Shown piece by piece: positions 1 to 12,343 of a stretch of DNA of 64,000 nt. This stretch comes from Trebouxia sp. TZW2008 (lineage: Eukaryota > Chlorophyta > Trebouxiophyceae > Trebouxiales > Trebouxiaceae): positions 262 to 64,261 of the forward strand of contig BDIU01000425.1 in assembly GCA_002118135.1 (NCBI GenBank), read 5' to 3'. Both the position numbers and the translations under genes were made by a program. Under the pieces are notes generated by a model, which saw nothing but the letters and a program-made list of their open reading frames with translations, made no database searches and had not been told where the DNA came from. How positions within the stretch are numbered: position 1 is the stretch's first letter; each line of letters begins with the position of its first letter.

Positions 1-371
1 TCACACTGCTACAGCTGTGACTCATGCAACTGTCCTGATCAAGACTTTCCGGCTCCCCTGTACTTGATTTGACTTATGATTTCACTAGCCAAATCAACGC
101 GTTTCACGGTCTGTAACCATGGGGATGGGGGGGGGGGCTGTCGCTCTTGCAGAATGTCTGAAAGTTCTGGCCGTGTTCAACACGGACTCGCGATCGCTTG
201 CAAATCGCCAAATATGCTTGCAACCCGGTGCTGTGCGGCAAGCGAAGCTACACCAGACAATGCGAGAATCTTCCGTGAGCAGTTCAAACAGGCGGCGATC
301 AGTTGCTTGGCAATAAGTGATCACTGTGAACTTGGAGCGGCTTGGACTCAGTTTGGCCTCGGGACCGTGCA
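1..371. other. Upstream flank of the TPR-SET gene
   Basis: I see no supported gene in this stretch. It holds a nine- to ten-base G run near 126-136 and ends at the likely start codon at 372. It is probably the promoter and 5' leader of the TPR-SET gene. No TATA box or other promoter motif could be assigned with confidence. Confidence 0.4.
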
Positions 372-3300
372 ATGTTTGGACTCATGGGCTGTATCCAGAA
401 AAGTGTGCTTCTGCCCGTTCAACAGCGCATGGTAGCCGACTTCGACGAGTTCGAAAAGGAGTCTGGCTTTGTGATGCGAATCAAGCATGCGGACAAGACC
501 TCCGCACGAGCCTCCACAAAACCCTTATCGACATTGCGGCACATCCCGATCGCCAGCTTGGAGCTAGGAGAATATCACAGAGGCGCTAAGGTGGAGGGTG
601 TGGTTTGTTGCAAGGCAATACGTTCAGTCGCCGTTCAAGTTCTGCTCGAGGATGTGAAGAACGCCTCGCATGCTGTCAAAGCCAGCTTGTACAACTTTGT
701 GCCTTTTGGCAGTCGCATCGCCGGCATTCGCCGGCTTCTGCCGGAGGGCACAAGGCTAGCGATCAGAGAGCCATACTACAAAGCATTTCTGGACGGTAGT
801 TCCGGAATACGAGTAAATAACCCAGCCGATGTCGTCTTCATTAGCGACACCGTTCAAATGCCTCAAGAGAGCAAGCTTGTCAACTTTGACGAGCTCAAGG
901 CATTGGGCAACCAGGCCTCAGGTCTCTTGCTGTTCATTGCGTGCAAGCCCTAATTTCACGTGCCACTTCCACGCTATTGCAGCATGCCATTTTGCGTACT
1001 GCCTGCCCTGATGCCTGCATGTACATCATGCAGTCACTGCTAGGTTTTGGCAGGTGCACATGTTGATCTCAATGCAAACAAATACACCGCAGTGTGCAAA
1101 CTAGCATTCAATTGACAAATGCATGCTTTCAGGCATGTGAAATTAAACTGATCAGATGCATGAGAAGCCAAAAGCTGAGTTTGCAACAGTCACTGAGTGT
1201 TGGCAAAGGGCTGCGGGTCAGCTGAGGGCTACAGAGCTGCAATGAATGCTGCAATGCAGATGCAAAGATTTTGTTCAAGCACAGGCCCTGTACAGCAAGT
1301 GCTTGCAACAGCGCCCAGACAGCATTGTGATCCTGAGCAACTTGGCAGCAGTCCACATTGAGCTTGAAAACTACCCTCAAGCCCTGAAATATGCACAAGA
1401 CGCTTTGAAGATAGACGCAAAGCATGTCAAGAGTCTGTACCGCTGCAGAGTGGCTCAGATGCATCTGCAACAGTACACAGAAGCCATTCAAGTCTTGGAT
1501 CAAGCAAAGCAGCAGGTCAGTGTGACTTGCCCTCTATTGTTCCTGGTGTGACTTGCCGTCTGTGGTTCTCAATTGAGAACACCCGGATTCACAGCAGATG
1601 CTGATGTGGCAGCCTGCATACGCTCAACCTGCAGCGCTTCACAAGTCATGTTCAGCGTGCTGCTGTGTCCCACACCATTCTGTCCAGTCAGGAAGCTTAA
1701 GAACTTAAGACAACTTGTGAGTGATGTATTTATAGAGCTTCTCTTGTATCTTGTAGAGCTGTGATGCATGTCACCAAGCAACGTCAATGTCATTTGCAGA
1801 CGCCAAAAGACCGGACCATCACAAACAGCCTTTCAGATGCACAAGAGCTTCTGCAGCAATCTCAAGGAAACTTCAACCCTGACAACGTTCTCTTTGCGAA
1901 TGTGAAAGCATCAAAGTCACAACACAAACTGGCTGACTTCATCGGCCCCATCAAAGTCGCTTCTATTTCAGGTAACAGCCTTCCACTCTAGCTTGTGCAG
2001 ACTATCAGCAGCAGTTGTCAACACCAGGCTGTGTTGGACATGCAGCTATTGCAAAGCATGTGATTGCTCTTTGCTGTCGTCTTTCATGTGGTCCCGCATA
2101 CAGCGGTACAAATGCTCACCTAAGCTGTAAGCAATTGCAGACAACAGGAGTCAATGCAAGCAAGACAATCCAACTGTCACTTTGCAGAAGCTAGCAAGGA
2201 CTTGCTCTCGGCATGACCAGCGAGCTAGATCGTATACATGCCTGTTTATTGAGTCCAAGATGGGTTTCGTGTCTGACCCTGTCGGCAACACGTGCCAAAA
2301 AACTTTGAATCAGACCTCGTTGTGCAGCTCTGCCTGCTTAACGCGCTGCTGTCTGGCAAATGTCATCAATTGCTTAAGCTCACTGCAGTCCGAGATTGGG
2401 TGCAAGGCTCATGTCGATAAGTGACAGGCATTGTTCACAACAGTAGCATGTTCAATTTACAATGGGAGCATGCTTTGTTGACAAGGGCAGCATGCTTTGT
2501 TCACAAGGGTGGCATGCTCCAGTGACAGTGGTAGCATGCTTCACTTGCATTGGCAGCATGCTTCATTCACAACGGCTCAGTTACAGCATTTTCAGTTTGT
2601 GTTCTATGCAGATGTGCGCAAGATCCAGAGCTGATGTACAGCATTTTGTGTTGCAACTGCAGAATACAATGAGCTCAGCTGATTTGGTCACCATGTTGGC
2701 AAACCTAGGAAGGAATGATGCCCATGCCTTGAAGCAGCTGTATGCCTGTTTTGATGGCACCAAAGCATCACTCAGCTCCGCTCCAGATATGGAACTCTTC
2801 AGCAACATAACAACAGGCAAGCTTTTCTGCTGAGTTGGTCTTATGAGCCCTCATACTCCCTGTGCTGGCCTGAAACTTCCATGGATGGATATGAATTTGC
2901 ATGACTCGCCACTGACCACTTGAGATTTCCAGGGTGGCCTGAGTATGTCATGGTCTTACTAAGCAGCCTGTGTCTGTGTATGTCAGAAACCTTACAAAAA
3001 GCATGCATAGGTGCAATCAAGAGCTGGCCACATATTGTCACATATTGTCACATATTGCGCACATCAACTTTTAACCAAAACGAAGAAAATTGTAGATTGC
3101 TGAAATTTATCAAAACTGCTTGCCAGGCTGGCAGCTTTCACAATCTGTATTTGATTACAGTGACAGTCACAGCGTTTTCAATTTAGCTCATCTGTTCATC
3201 TGAGGGTGCGCCAATGTTGCCACTCGCACATGCTTTTTTGTGCTGTGTGCCATATCAAAATAAGGGGTGTCCAGACACTTGTGTTCTGGGCATGTGACAG

Positions 3301-5861
3301 GCCAAAAGGAGGATGGAGCTCACAGCAAAGCGGCAGCTGATGTGCTGATTGAGGATGATGACACAACATTGTACGTCATTCATTCGCGCCAGAATGGTCT
3401 AAGCTGTCACTGAGGTCCAGCCATGCAGTCAGACCTGTAGTCAGTGACACATGTATGCAAATTAGATTCTCTGGTGACCTCAAAGCATGCTGTGACTCTG
3501 CAGTTCAGCTTGCATGATGTTCTGCAACCATGCCCCTCATGATATTCTGCACCATGACAGCCATCGCTATGCCAACAATTGATATCAAAGACAAACAGCT
3601 GGACAAACAGAGGAGAAATATCTTTCGGCTGGCTGCAGAGCAGCAACCCTAGGCTGTCTGTACACACAGCTGCTCTGGCATTGACGCCTCAAGACACATA
3701 CTTTTCTAAATTCTCTGTGACTTTTGCAAAGTGCTGCAGGCGGTCTGGACTGTATCCACTGTTGTCCATGGCAAATCGCTCTTGCTGCCCAAACAGCGTA
3801 TGTTACTTTGTCAGGGATGCAGCAATGCTGCGAGCAGGACATGACCTCAAAACAGGTCAGAACTGTGCTCTAAATCTGCTGAATGTGGCGTTACAGGCTT
3901 GACGCCTCACTGTATCAAATTCAGCTCCAGCACTGGCAAGAGCTTTGGACATAGATTTTGACATTGACTGTCTCGTGTCCAGTCTGTGCATGCTGGACAG
4001 ATATTTCTATGCTGTTTGCAGTGTAAGCGTGTTTGTACAGTCTTGAAGCTGCACCTCAAGTGCCTGATGGCATACAACTTCTGGCTTTATCCACATGTAA
4101 CGCAAGCAAGGTGTAGACACAAAAGCAATATGACAGCTTATGCAGGTGAAGAAATCACAATCAGCTATGGCATCGACCTCACCAGCACATGCGCACAACG
4201 GCGTAAAGACTTGAACAGAGGTTGGCAGTTCATTTGCTGTTGCCCACGATGTGAACTTGAGACTACGCTCCCCAGCAGCATCAACAAACTGATTGCTAAT
4301 ATGAAATACGAACTGGATTCTGAGGCCTGCAAGCCGAACAGCATTCTAGCTGCCTTCAGGTAACTCTGTCATAGCTGCACTAACACTTGCACTTTATTTT
4401 TGCGCTGCAACACTTGAATGCAATGCTGACAAGATGCCCTTTGGCACTGGGTTGAATATAATATTTGGAGTCTCAGATGACACAATGCAGCCCACAGTCA
4501 CAAGTAAAATGCATGTTATCATTTCGCCGTGCTTGAAGTCGATACACTGCTCAAGCAATGCTTTGCACTTGCTGACCACATTCAACCCTGGTACTGCAAG
4601 TGGAAAGCCAGTACATATGCATGTTGGACCTGCAGCTGATCAGTGTTGGTGCAAGACACTCCCAGCGTGGCACAGTCCTTGCTATAGTGTGACATATTAA
4701 ATACCTGTCTGCCACGCATGCGCTCTTGCGGCTCTGATTTGAAGGTAATCCTGCAAAACACTGTCATGATCAGGTCATCCTCACTGCAAGGAACAGAAGT
4801 TGACTGCGACGTTGCACTGCAGGAAAGCTGTTGAGCGACAGCGCCAGTCTGCTTTTAGCGCAGCAAAACAGCTCTTAGCCCTTTTGACAGACTTTGAGTC
4901 CTGTCTGAGCAATGCTGGGCTGTTCACTGAGCAACAGCACTGGGTTAGGCTTACCGCCCATGAAGCATATGCCTGCTGCAGGCAATGCTATGCAATACTT
5001 CATGACACCAAGCAGCTTCAGCAGGTGGGTCATCAAAATGGTGACAGATGTTGATCAGTATTTACCCTCATGCAATCAACTGTGTCATGCATGCAACAAC
5101 ATTGCCTTACATGCGGCAGATGTCTTCAAATCCTGAAGTAATGCTGTGCAAACTTGCGTGTACTCATGATTGATTGAGCAGTTTCCTGGTTGTGTGTTGT
5201 TGAACTGGCGAAGTGATGTGTGTGACTACTAGTGCATCGTGGTGCTGCAGTTGTCTACAAGCATATCAGCTACATACGGCGCAATAGCTCCTGCCTCAGA
5301 CATGCATGCTGCAATAATGGTGCGCACCGTCCTGTATGCCAAACAAGCATGCCCCGGTAAGTACAAATGATGATCCCGGTATTAGGTGCATTGTTACAGT
5401 TTCATGCATCTGACCTGACTGGTATAGGACATGCATTGCTTGAACAGATGCACCAGCAGCACATCATCACAGCAGCAGCTTGCTTGCATGTTGTATGCCA
5501 GGGTCGAATCTCCTGATTATGGTTTGATACAAGCAATCTGGGCCAAACATGACCTGAAACTTTTGAGCTGCCTCAGGGCATGTGGCTGAGCTTGCAAAGC
5601 TTGAACACGCTGCGGTGTACGCATCAGCTTGAGTGTAAGTCTTGTTGCAGATACTGTCGTGCCCAGGTGACATTTTGAGTCTCAAAGCATGAGTACACTG
5701 CCTGCTGTTCAGGTTCAGCTTGGCACAAAGAAACGCAAGCTGAGGCCCAAGCAGCGTTGCAGCTGCGCTATGGCCTCACCAGCGCAGCTCAGAAGAAGCA
5801 GGCATTGCAGCGCGCTCTGCAAAAAGCGGACACCATGTTTGACAACACTGTTGTTGGCTGA
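372..5861 (+). CDS. TPR and SET domain protein (SMYD-like lysine methyltransferase family)
   Basis: Split gene. Supported exons are 372-921, 1268-1515, 1800-1971, about 2640-2818, about 3730-3855, 4146-4359, 4823-5024, 5251-5356 and 5713-5861; all junctions from 3855 onward keep the frame. Exons between 1971 and 3730 are not fully resolved, so one or more are missing from this model. The start is the ATG at 372, the first in an open exon. The N-terminal exon contains LAIREPYYK and GIRVNNPADVVF, a block I associate with plant TPR-SET proteins. Exon 2 encodes classic TPR helices (LSNLAAVHIELENYPQAL). The SET part is seen as LLSMANRSCCPNS followed, across an intron, by GEEITISYG and a Cys-rich post-SET piece (FICCCPRCELE). 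The C-terminal exons are helical, as in SMYD proteins. SET proteins of this type transfer methyl groups from S-adenosylmethionine to lysines; the substrate here cannot be inferred. The usual NHSC motif reads NRSC. Confidence 0.8.
2434..2576. repeat. ~29-bp tandem repeat in an intron of the TPR-SET gene
   Basis: About five degenerate units built around GCAGCATGCTT and TTCACAA follow one another. The repeat lies in a region where I could not place an exon, so it is most likely intronic. Confidence 0.6.
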
Positions 5862-6346
5862 GGGGATGCAGTCCTCAATTGCTGCCCATGCATGAAAGGC
5901 TAGCAACATCATATAGAATTGTTGCCATGGGCTATGGGCCCCATAGCTTGACTGGCGGGATGCTGCTGTCTCTGCATTGTTTGCCAAACATGTGCGGTCT
6001 GCAGCAGCCTGCCTTGACACTCAACACGTCGCTGAAAAGCTGCTGTTGGAAGCATTCTTATTTTGTTGTATTCTCTCTACATTACTATGTGCGTTCTTAC
6101 ATTGACTAAAGACAGATTTATATTCACAACGATGATCATCATCGATGACCACAAGCGCTGACTCTGCTCTAGGGTATTCAGTAGGGTTACGGGTACATGG
6201 GTACCCCTTCTTCTTCCGCAGTGCTGAGTCCAAACTTTCGAGTTGTTAGCGACTGACAGTCAGCCTAGTTCTCGAAATTGCGACCGTGCATCAGGCTGAC
6301 ACCGTCTGCAAGCGACAAATTGCTTGTGTGTAATAGCTAGCGCAAG
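5862..6346. other. Intergenic region, TPR-SET 3' end to coiled-coil gene start
   Basis: This holds the 3' UTR of the upstream gene and the promoter and leader of the next one. I see no coding signal. A short GGTACATGGGTACC near-palindrome sits at about 6192. Confidence 0.4.
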
Positions 6347-7077
6347 ATGCAGTTTTCAGCAATGCCTGTCCAGGCGCCAACTGCAAGCTGGGGGCAATCT
6401 GTCTCAAAGCCTCAGGTAAACGGATGCCTCAGCCTCTGCTGGGCATCGTTGAAGCATTGCGGATTCACTTTGTTGGAGGACAGGCTTTCTTGTGCTGCTT
6501 TATGACAGTCCATTCTGGCTGCAGGTATCAGAAGACGTTTCTTGCAACTTCCACAAACTCATCACTTTGGGTAAAGACGAGGCACAGTTCTACAAGGATG
6601 CTCACCAGGTACGTTGCGATGCTCTAATGCTCAACACGGCTCGTGCCGATAGAAACTTGACGTGCTGTTTCTGCTGCCTTTGCTAGGATATCATAACCCA
6701 GGCTGGCCTGCTTGCGGGCAGAGCAAGCATATTAAGCACTGAGGTAAGCGCCCAGAATGTTTTTGCTGTGACGCCGCTTGAACATGCTTTGTAAAATATC
6801 AGGCAGATCTATTTCAACACAAGTCTCACGCCTTTGTGCTATCTTGCAGCGTGACGCATACCTGGAGCGTTGCAACAGGCAGCAGCAGCAACTGGTGGCC
6901 TATGAGGCCAGAATCTCTGCACTGGTAGGTCCTGCATTGATCTTTGCTGCTGCTTCTGTTGCCTGAGTCTGCAAGCACGTTGTTGCTGCTATTATTCTTG
7001 CTGTTACTGCTGCTGCTGCCGCTGTTCTTGTTGGTGTTGTAGATTTCATTGCTGTTGTTGTTGTTGTTGGCATTTAT

Positions 7078-7120
<43 letters not shown>

Positions 7121-9847
7121 AACTTCCGTGTTTGCAGGAATCGCAGGTTCAGGGTACCAGAGAGGAGGTAGTGCAGCTGAACAAAGATCTGCAAAATTCC
7201 CAAGTGCTGCGGGAGCAGCAACGTCAGATCTTTGAGCGCCAGCATGCTGAGGACAAACAGCAGCAGGTGTTGCTGAGGAAGAGCTTGCAGACCAGCCAAA
7301 GACACGCAGAGCAAATGACGATGGAGCGTGATTATGCACAGCACCTTCGCTTAGAAGGCTTACGAAAGCTGGAGCACGCTCAAGAACAGCTGCACCAAGC
7401 TCAAGACAGGCTGCAGCCTTTGAGAAATAATGTAAGGAGCAAAAGTTGCTGTAACAAATGTATTGCATCCCCTTGCACCTCTTGTGTCTGAACAATTCAG
7501 ACCTGCTTGTGATGGCAGCCAAGCCTGCAAAGTACTTTGACATTGTTGCTCACATTGCTCTCCACATCAGCTTTGCCATGTTCACATGTTAGCCAGCATC
7601 ATAATCAAACCTGTGTCTGCACCTAGCCCAGATTACATGCAATGGGCATACAGAGTCTGTAAGCTTTCCCAATGAGGACTCATGCAAGGACTTCTTGCCA
7701 ACTCAGGTGATCATTGTGTACGCTCATACTAGAGTCCTGCTGCACATCTTCAATCTAAAAACTCCTTGTCGCAGACACATCTACGCTTTCAAGTGCTTGT
7801 TGCTTGACATTGTGCATGGTCCTGCAAGCTTCAGAGCAGGCAGCAAGCACAGGCTTCGGCAAACATGGTAGCAAAAGGGGTTTGCACTGAGTGTCAGTGA
7901 GCGCCTTTACACACTGCTAGCAGAACTAAACGCTGCCTTGTGCTGCGTCGGCATCTGCCTCTGCAGACAGTAGTGTCAAGTCGCGTGAGCCACTGGAAGA
8001 CTCCTCTGTCAGTTCCCGACTTGTGATCATGCTATACAAGCTTCTGTAAGTGTATTGTCTCAGGACAATAATTGTGTTGCAGGCATTGCACGTCCAAGGC
8101 CTCAGTCAGATTAATCAGCACCTACATAGCGAGCTGCGAGCGTATCATGCTCAAACAGAGCAACAGCAGAAGCAGTACAAGATGCTGCAGAATCAGCATG
8201 CACAGGATACAGAGAGGTTTGAAACAGCGGACAACAAGTGGAAGCAGCAAATGCAGCAGAAAAACCAAGAGATAGCAGAGATTGTGCATGAACGCAATGG
8301 TCTGCAGTCACAGGTCGCTCTGCGTAGTCTTGAGGCGACTCAAGCTTGCAACAAACTACAGTCACAGCTCCTTCAGCATCGCATTGAGGTGTCTCAGGCT
8401 CGCAATGAAGCGGCGACAGCAAGATTGGAGGTGAGAGTCTCTCATCTGATGTGCCTTGTTGTCATCACTGTGGTACGCAGAACAAGCCAGCCTGGCGAGA
8501 CAGGACTTGGGCCACACACATACCTAGCACATGTGCTGGAAAGTGCAACCACTTACTAGTTTTATTGTTGTGATTGTGATTGTGATTGCTGTTACTAGTT
8601 GTGTCAAGCAATGTATTGCAAGCAAGCTGAGCACAGGCTAATGGCAGAGACAGTAAAACGCTCTGTGTATTGTTATGTCACATGCTGAAGACAGGGGCCA
8701 ATGCTCCCATTGTGAAGTATTTTGTGGCAGCAGGGTTGCTGCAGCACCCAGCTATTGTTGACAGTCCCAAATATCGCCCACAAGCTTGCAGCACAGCATG
8801 CTTTTGCCTGCAAATCATTATAGCACTGTTGTCTTTGAGCTGTTGGCGTCAAGCTCTGACCTTTGTGTCTTGCCTTGCGCTGTGAGTCTGCTGGAAAGCA
8901 ATCTGATCACAGCTAGGAAAAGCAAAAAGATGATGGCTTGTCTGTTCAGGCACAGATGTCGGCACGTGAGACAGCTAGAGCAGCTAGGAAGTTTGACCAG
9001 AATGTGCTGGAGGCCGTCAGGAAAGCAAGACAAGAATGGGAGTGAGCACACCAGCCCAATTTTGCAATTGTGTCTTTCCGCTTTGTCGCAGAGCCTATGC
9101 TGTTTGTCATGCCGCTCAATCTTCCCTTTTCAGCAAATCCCTATCTTTCGCACTGCTCTGTCCATGCTGCTACAACATTGCTGCCAATTATGTGCAGAAG
9201 TGTGTGATTGTGTGCACAGCAAAGTTGCTTGGATTTGTTACAGTGCTGCGCAGGCCCGAAGCTGCTCTTTTACTGTTGCAGCAGCATGGCGGCAATCTTG
9301 TGCAGAAATGTATGATTGTGTGTACTGCAGACTTGTATGACTTTGTTTAGTGCTGGTAATGGTGTGCAGAACTTTGTGATGAATGCACAGCAGAATTGCT
9401 TGCTTTGGCTACTGTGGGCAGCAGGTCTGAAGCTGCTGCAGGGCCACTGCCAAAGCTGAAGAGCAGAAAGCCAAAGAAGTGAGAATCAAAGAGATGAAAG
9501 CCGCACAGGTCAAGGCCAAAGTGGTAGAGGCCAACAAAGTGAAGGCCAAAGATGTGAAGCCCTTGGGGCATGCAGCTCAGCTGTGGAGGGGTCCAAGTGA
9601 ATGGTACACGAGAATCTGCCAGCCAAGCCTGCAAGATGTCAACGACATCATGGCGTTGTTTGATGAGCCAACCCCACAGGTGTTGCCCAGGACTCTGCCT
9701 TGCCAGCCCTCTCTGTTTTGGAAAGAAAATGCAAACTCATGCAGAAAGTCAGTAAAACAAAATCACACGTGCAAAGACATTTCCTCAGAAACAGAGTTCA
9801 TTACATGCTGCAATATTGTTTTTGCCACACAGGAAGCACTGGCATAG
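6347..9847 (+). CDS. Coiled-coil protein of unknown function
   Basis: Nine exons join without frame breaks: 6347-6415, 6525-6608, 6687-6743, 6850-6924, 7138-7431, 8083-8430, 8950-9041, 9442-9679 and 9833-9847, giving about 423 residues. Seven of eight introns are phase 0. From about residue 70 to 330 the protein is a near-continuous Gln/Glu/Arg-rich coiled coil (for example QQRQIFERQHAEDKQQQ and QNQEIAEIVHERNG-like heptads). A basic Lys/Ala/Glu stretch follows (KAKEVRIKEMKAAQVKAK), and then a short non-coiled C-terminus with LWRGPSEWYTRICQPSL and DVNDIMALFDEPTP. I do not recognise the family. Such composition is common in centrosomal, ciliary and trafficking proteins, but nothing seen here decides between them. 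No signal peptide or membrane segment is visible. Confidence 0.8.
7040..7120. repeat. TTG/CTG trinucleotide microsatellite in an intron
   Basis: Imperfect TTG repeats run into about eleven GCT/CTG units just upstream of the acceptor at 7137 of the coiled-coil gene. The repeat therefore overlaps the region where the polypyrimidine tract and branch site would be expected. Confidence 0.85.
9150..9441. repeat. Two-copy ~109-bp tandem repeat in intron 7 of the coiled-coil gene
   Basis: A segment with GTGCAGAA, GTGTGATTGTGTG and a following CAGCA occurs near 9192 and again near 9300, moderately diverged. It lies wholly between exons 9041 and 9442. Confidence 0.55.
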
Positions 9848-12343
9848 GACATGCCTGCAATACGTGCTGACATTGCACCTGTTGCCTTTCCTTTGTTTCA
9901 AGCCCTGTTTGGTGCACACACTGTGGAACATCAGACCAGCCATGAGACCAATCCTTCACACCTTAAAATTGCACCTGCCAAGTTCCCTTGCTCAGCAAAG
10001 CTGCTGCTTTTCCAGCAAATTACACGCGAATTGACGAATTTTACAATCTGTGTGGGCATTGTCATGGCCAAGGTAGCAGCTGCTCTTATGGCGCAAGATA
10101 AAGGCAAGCCGTATGGTAACACACTGCTTGGCAGCTGAACGTGCTGATGTCTGCAGGCTGCCCATACCACTCCCAACGCAGACTAGCCACCCCCAGCAGA
10201 CCCCCAGCAAAGCTAATCCCACCTACCCCGCCTCCTCTCCTCACACATCCAATTCATCTTTTTTTCGCCCTATAGTATCAGTCTGTTTCTTGCTGTCTAT
10301 GCTCAGCAAGTAGCGCCTCTTTAGCTTTTTGCTATCAGTGCAACCAAGCAGAATCAGACCCTTGGCACAGCCCATGAGCGCACATGGGAAGAAGAGCTCA
10401 CTGCCATCAGACTGTTCACACCCTGCACTAGGATTTCAGCATCAATCCACCACAGCCCCGCATGTCAGCAGAGACCCACCATCGCCAGCCCCAAACAACC
10501 CCCAGTGTCATCATTGTAGAGACTCAACAACCCCAGCATAGCCCCCGACGCCCGCCAGTGCCATCATCACAGAGGCCCACCAGCCCCAGCACAGCCCCCA
10601 ACACCCCCCCTCCCCCCCCAGTGTCATGATCATAGAAATTCAATAACCCCAGCACAGTCCCCAGCGCCCCTCATTGTCATCAACACAGAGGCCCACCAGC
10701 CCCAGCACAGCCCCATCACCCCCAATATCATGATCATAGAGATCCACCTACCCCAGCACAGCCCCCCGCCCAACCCCCACCAGTATCACCATCATAGAGA
10801 TCCATCAACCTCAGCACGATCCCCACCAGATTACAGTAGCACGGCAGAGACCCATCAGCCCTAGCACAGCCCCTCCCAGCTCATAGCAGCACCGCAGAGA
10901 CCCAACAACCCCAGCACAGCCAATCCAGCTCATGAATATCACCGCAGAGACCCACCAACCCCAGCACAGTCCCCTGCGCCCCTCATTGTCATCATCACAG
11001 AGATGCACTGACCCCAGCACGGCCCCCTGTTACCCCCAGTGTCATCATCTCAGGGATTCACCAACCTCAGCACAGCGCCCAGCACCCCCCATGTCATCAT
11101 TATAGAGACCCACCAAACCCAACACACCCCCAACGCACAACCACATCAGTGTCATAGAGACCCATCAACCCCGGCCCGGCCCTTGATAGCCCCAAGGAGT
11201 CATCAACACAGAGACCCTAGCACATGGTCCTGCCACCCACCCCTCACTATCATCACAGACACCCAGCACAGCCTCCAACGACCCCCATTTTCATCATGCT
11301 AGACACCCAACCTCAGCCTCCAACAACCCCCAGTGCCATCGTTGTAGAAGCCCATCAACCCCAGCACAGCCCCCAACAGCCCCCAGTGCCATCATTGTAG
11401 AAGCCCATCAACCCCAGCACAGCCCCCAACATCCCAGAGCATCACTTAGAGATCTATTTAAATCATCTGCTGTACTTTGTAGTCTCCATCAGTGGCATGT
11501 AGTCATTCCCAACTTGAGCCCATTGCCCCACAGCACTACTGTCCATAGATATAGTCATAGCCCAGCGCTTGCAGCCTTGCCGTCCATTGCCTTTGCATTC
11601 TATGCCCACAACACTACCTTTCATGAACATAGCCTTAGCCCAGCACTCCCTACACTGCCTTCCATTGCCGCTTGATGTTGAGGAAGCATTGCCTTACCGA
11701 AGCTGCATTTGCCTTTGCTGGACTTTTGTAAAATCCAACCTAGCCTCCAGTTGCCCTCGCCTTGGCTGTTGTGAAGCCAGCAGAGCCTTCGTTTGCCTTT
11801 GCTTCACTACTGCAAATCCATTGTTGCCTCCAGCAGCCCTCATCAGCACAGCAATCCTGCCACTGCCTTTGGCAGTCTCTGTCAGAGGTCAAGACCCCAA
11901 TCACCTCCAATAGCAGCTTGCAGTATCATCAGCACTGCCTCAAAAATTTCTCTGATTGGCCAGCAGTAAGCCGCCCTGGATGCAGCTTTATCAGATACCA
12001 CATTGGTAGCACATGTCACAGGTATCAGCATGAGCCACTGCCAGTTAGCCGTGTTCCATATACCTGCACTCCCCTGTAATGCTAGCCTGACAAGCCCTGT
12101 CTGATTTTTTGTCTACTGTCTGATGTCGCTGCAAGGGCCCTGCCATGATGAGCACAACGCCTGCAAAGCAAGCGCACCTTCGAAATCTGTTCAACTGCAT
12201 ATGAAGAATTGTCAGCCTGAATTGTTTCATTTCTCAGAGAAATTCCTTAGGTTTTTGGAGCGCCCGAGCTTGTAGGCAGGCCTGTGCAGCATTGCAAGCA
12301 ATTGATCGTGGTCAGCGCAGGCGTTCTTAGTTCTACGTGTGCA
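9848..12343. other. 2.5-kb intergenic region outside the minisatellite
   Basis: Apart from the C-rich minisatellite I see no supported gene. The segment 11.5-12.2 kb is pyrimidine- and CTTTGCC-rich and looks like degraded repeat. The last ~150 bases before 12344 should contain the NudC promoter and leader. Confidence 0.5.
10430..11450. repeat. C-rich minisatellite, ~53-bp unit, roughly 19 copies
   Basis: The unit alternates a CAACCCCAGCACAGCCCCC block with CAGTGTCATCATCATAGAG. The period is about 53 bases with drift, and the last two units (about 11330-11435) are nearly identical. The + strand is strongly C-rich and the complement is G-rich. It lies between the coiled-coil gene and NudC. No open frame over the array has coding character. 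Confidence 0.9.

Noticed and set aside
6190..6245. Shared CCCCTTCTTCTTCCGC-type sequence at 6203 and 14396 as a dispersed repeat
   Set aside because: The match is short and pyrimidine-biased, too weak to call a repeat family.
10430..11450. CRISPR-like array of regular repeats
   Set aside because: The units are degenerate and contiguous with no unique spacers, the context is a eukaryotic nuclear genome, and there are no cas genes. It is a minisatellite.
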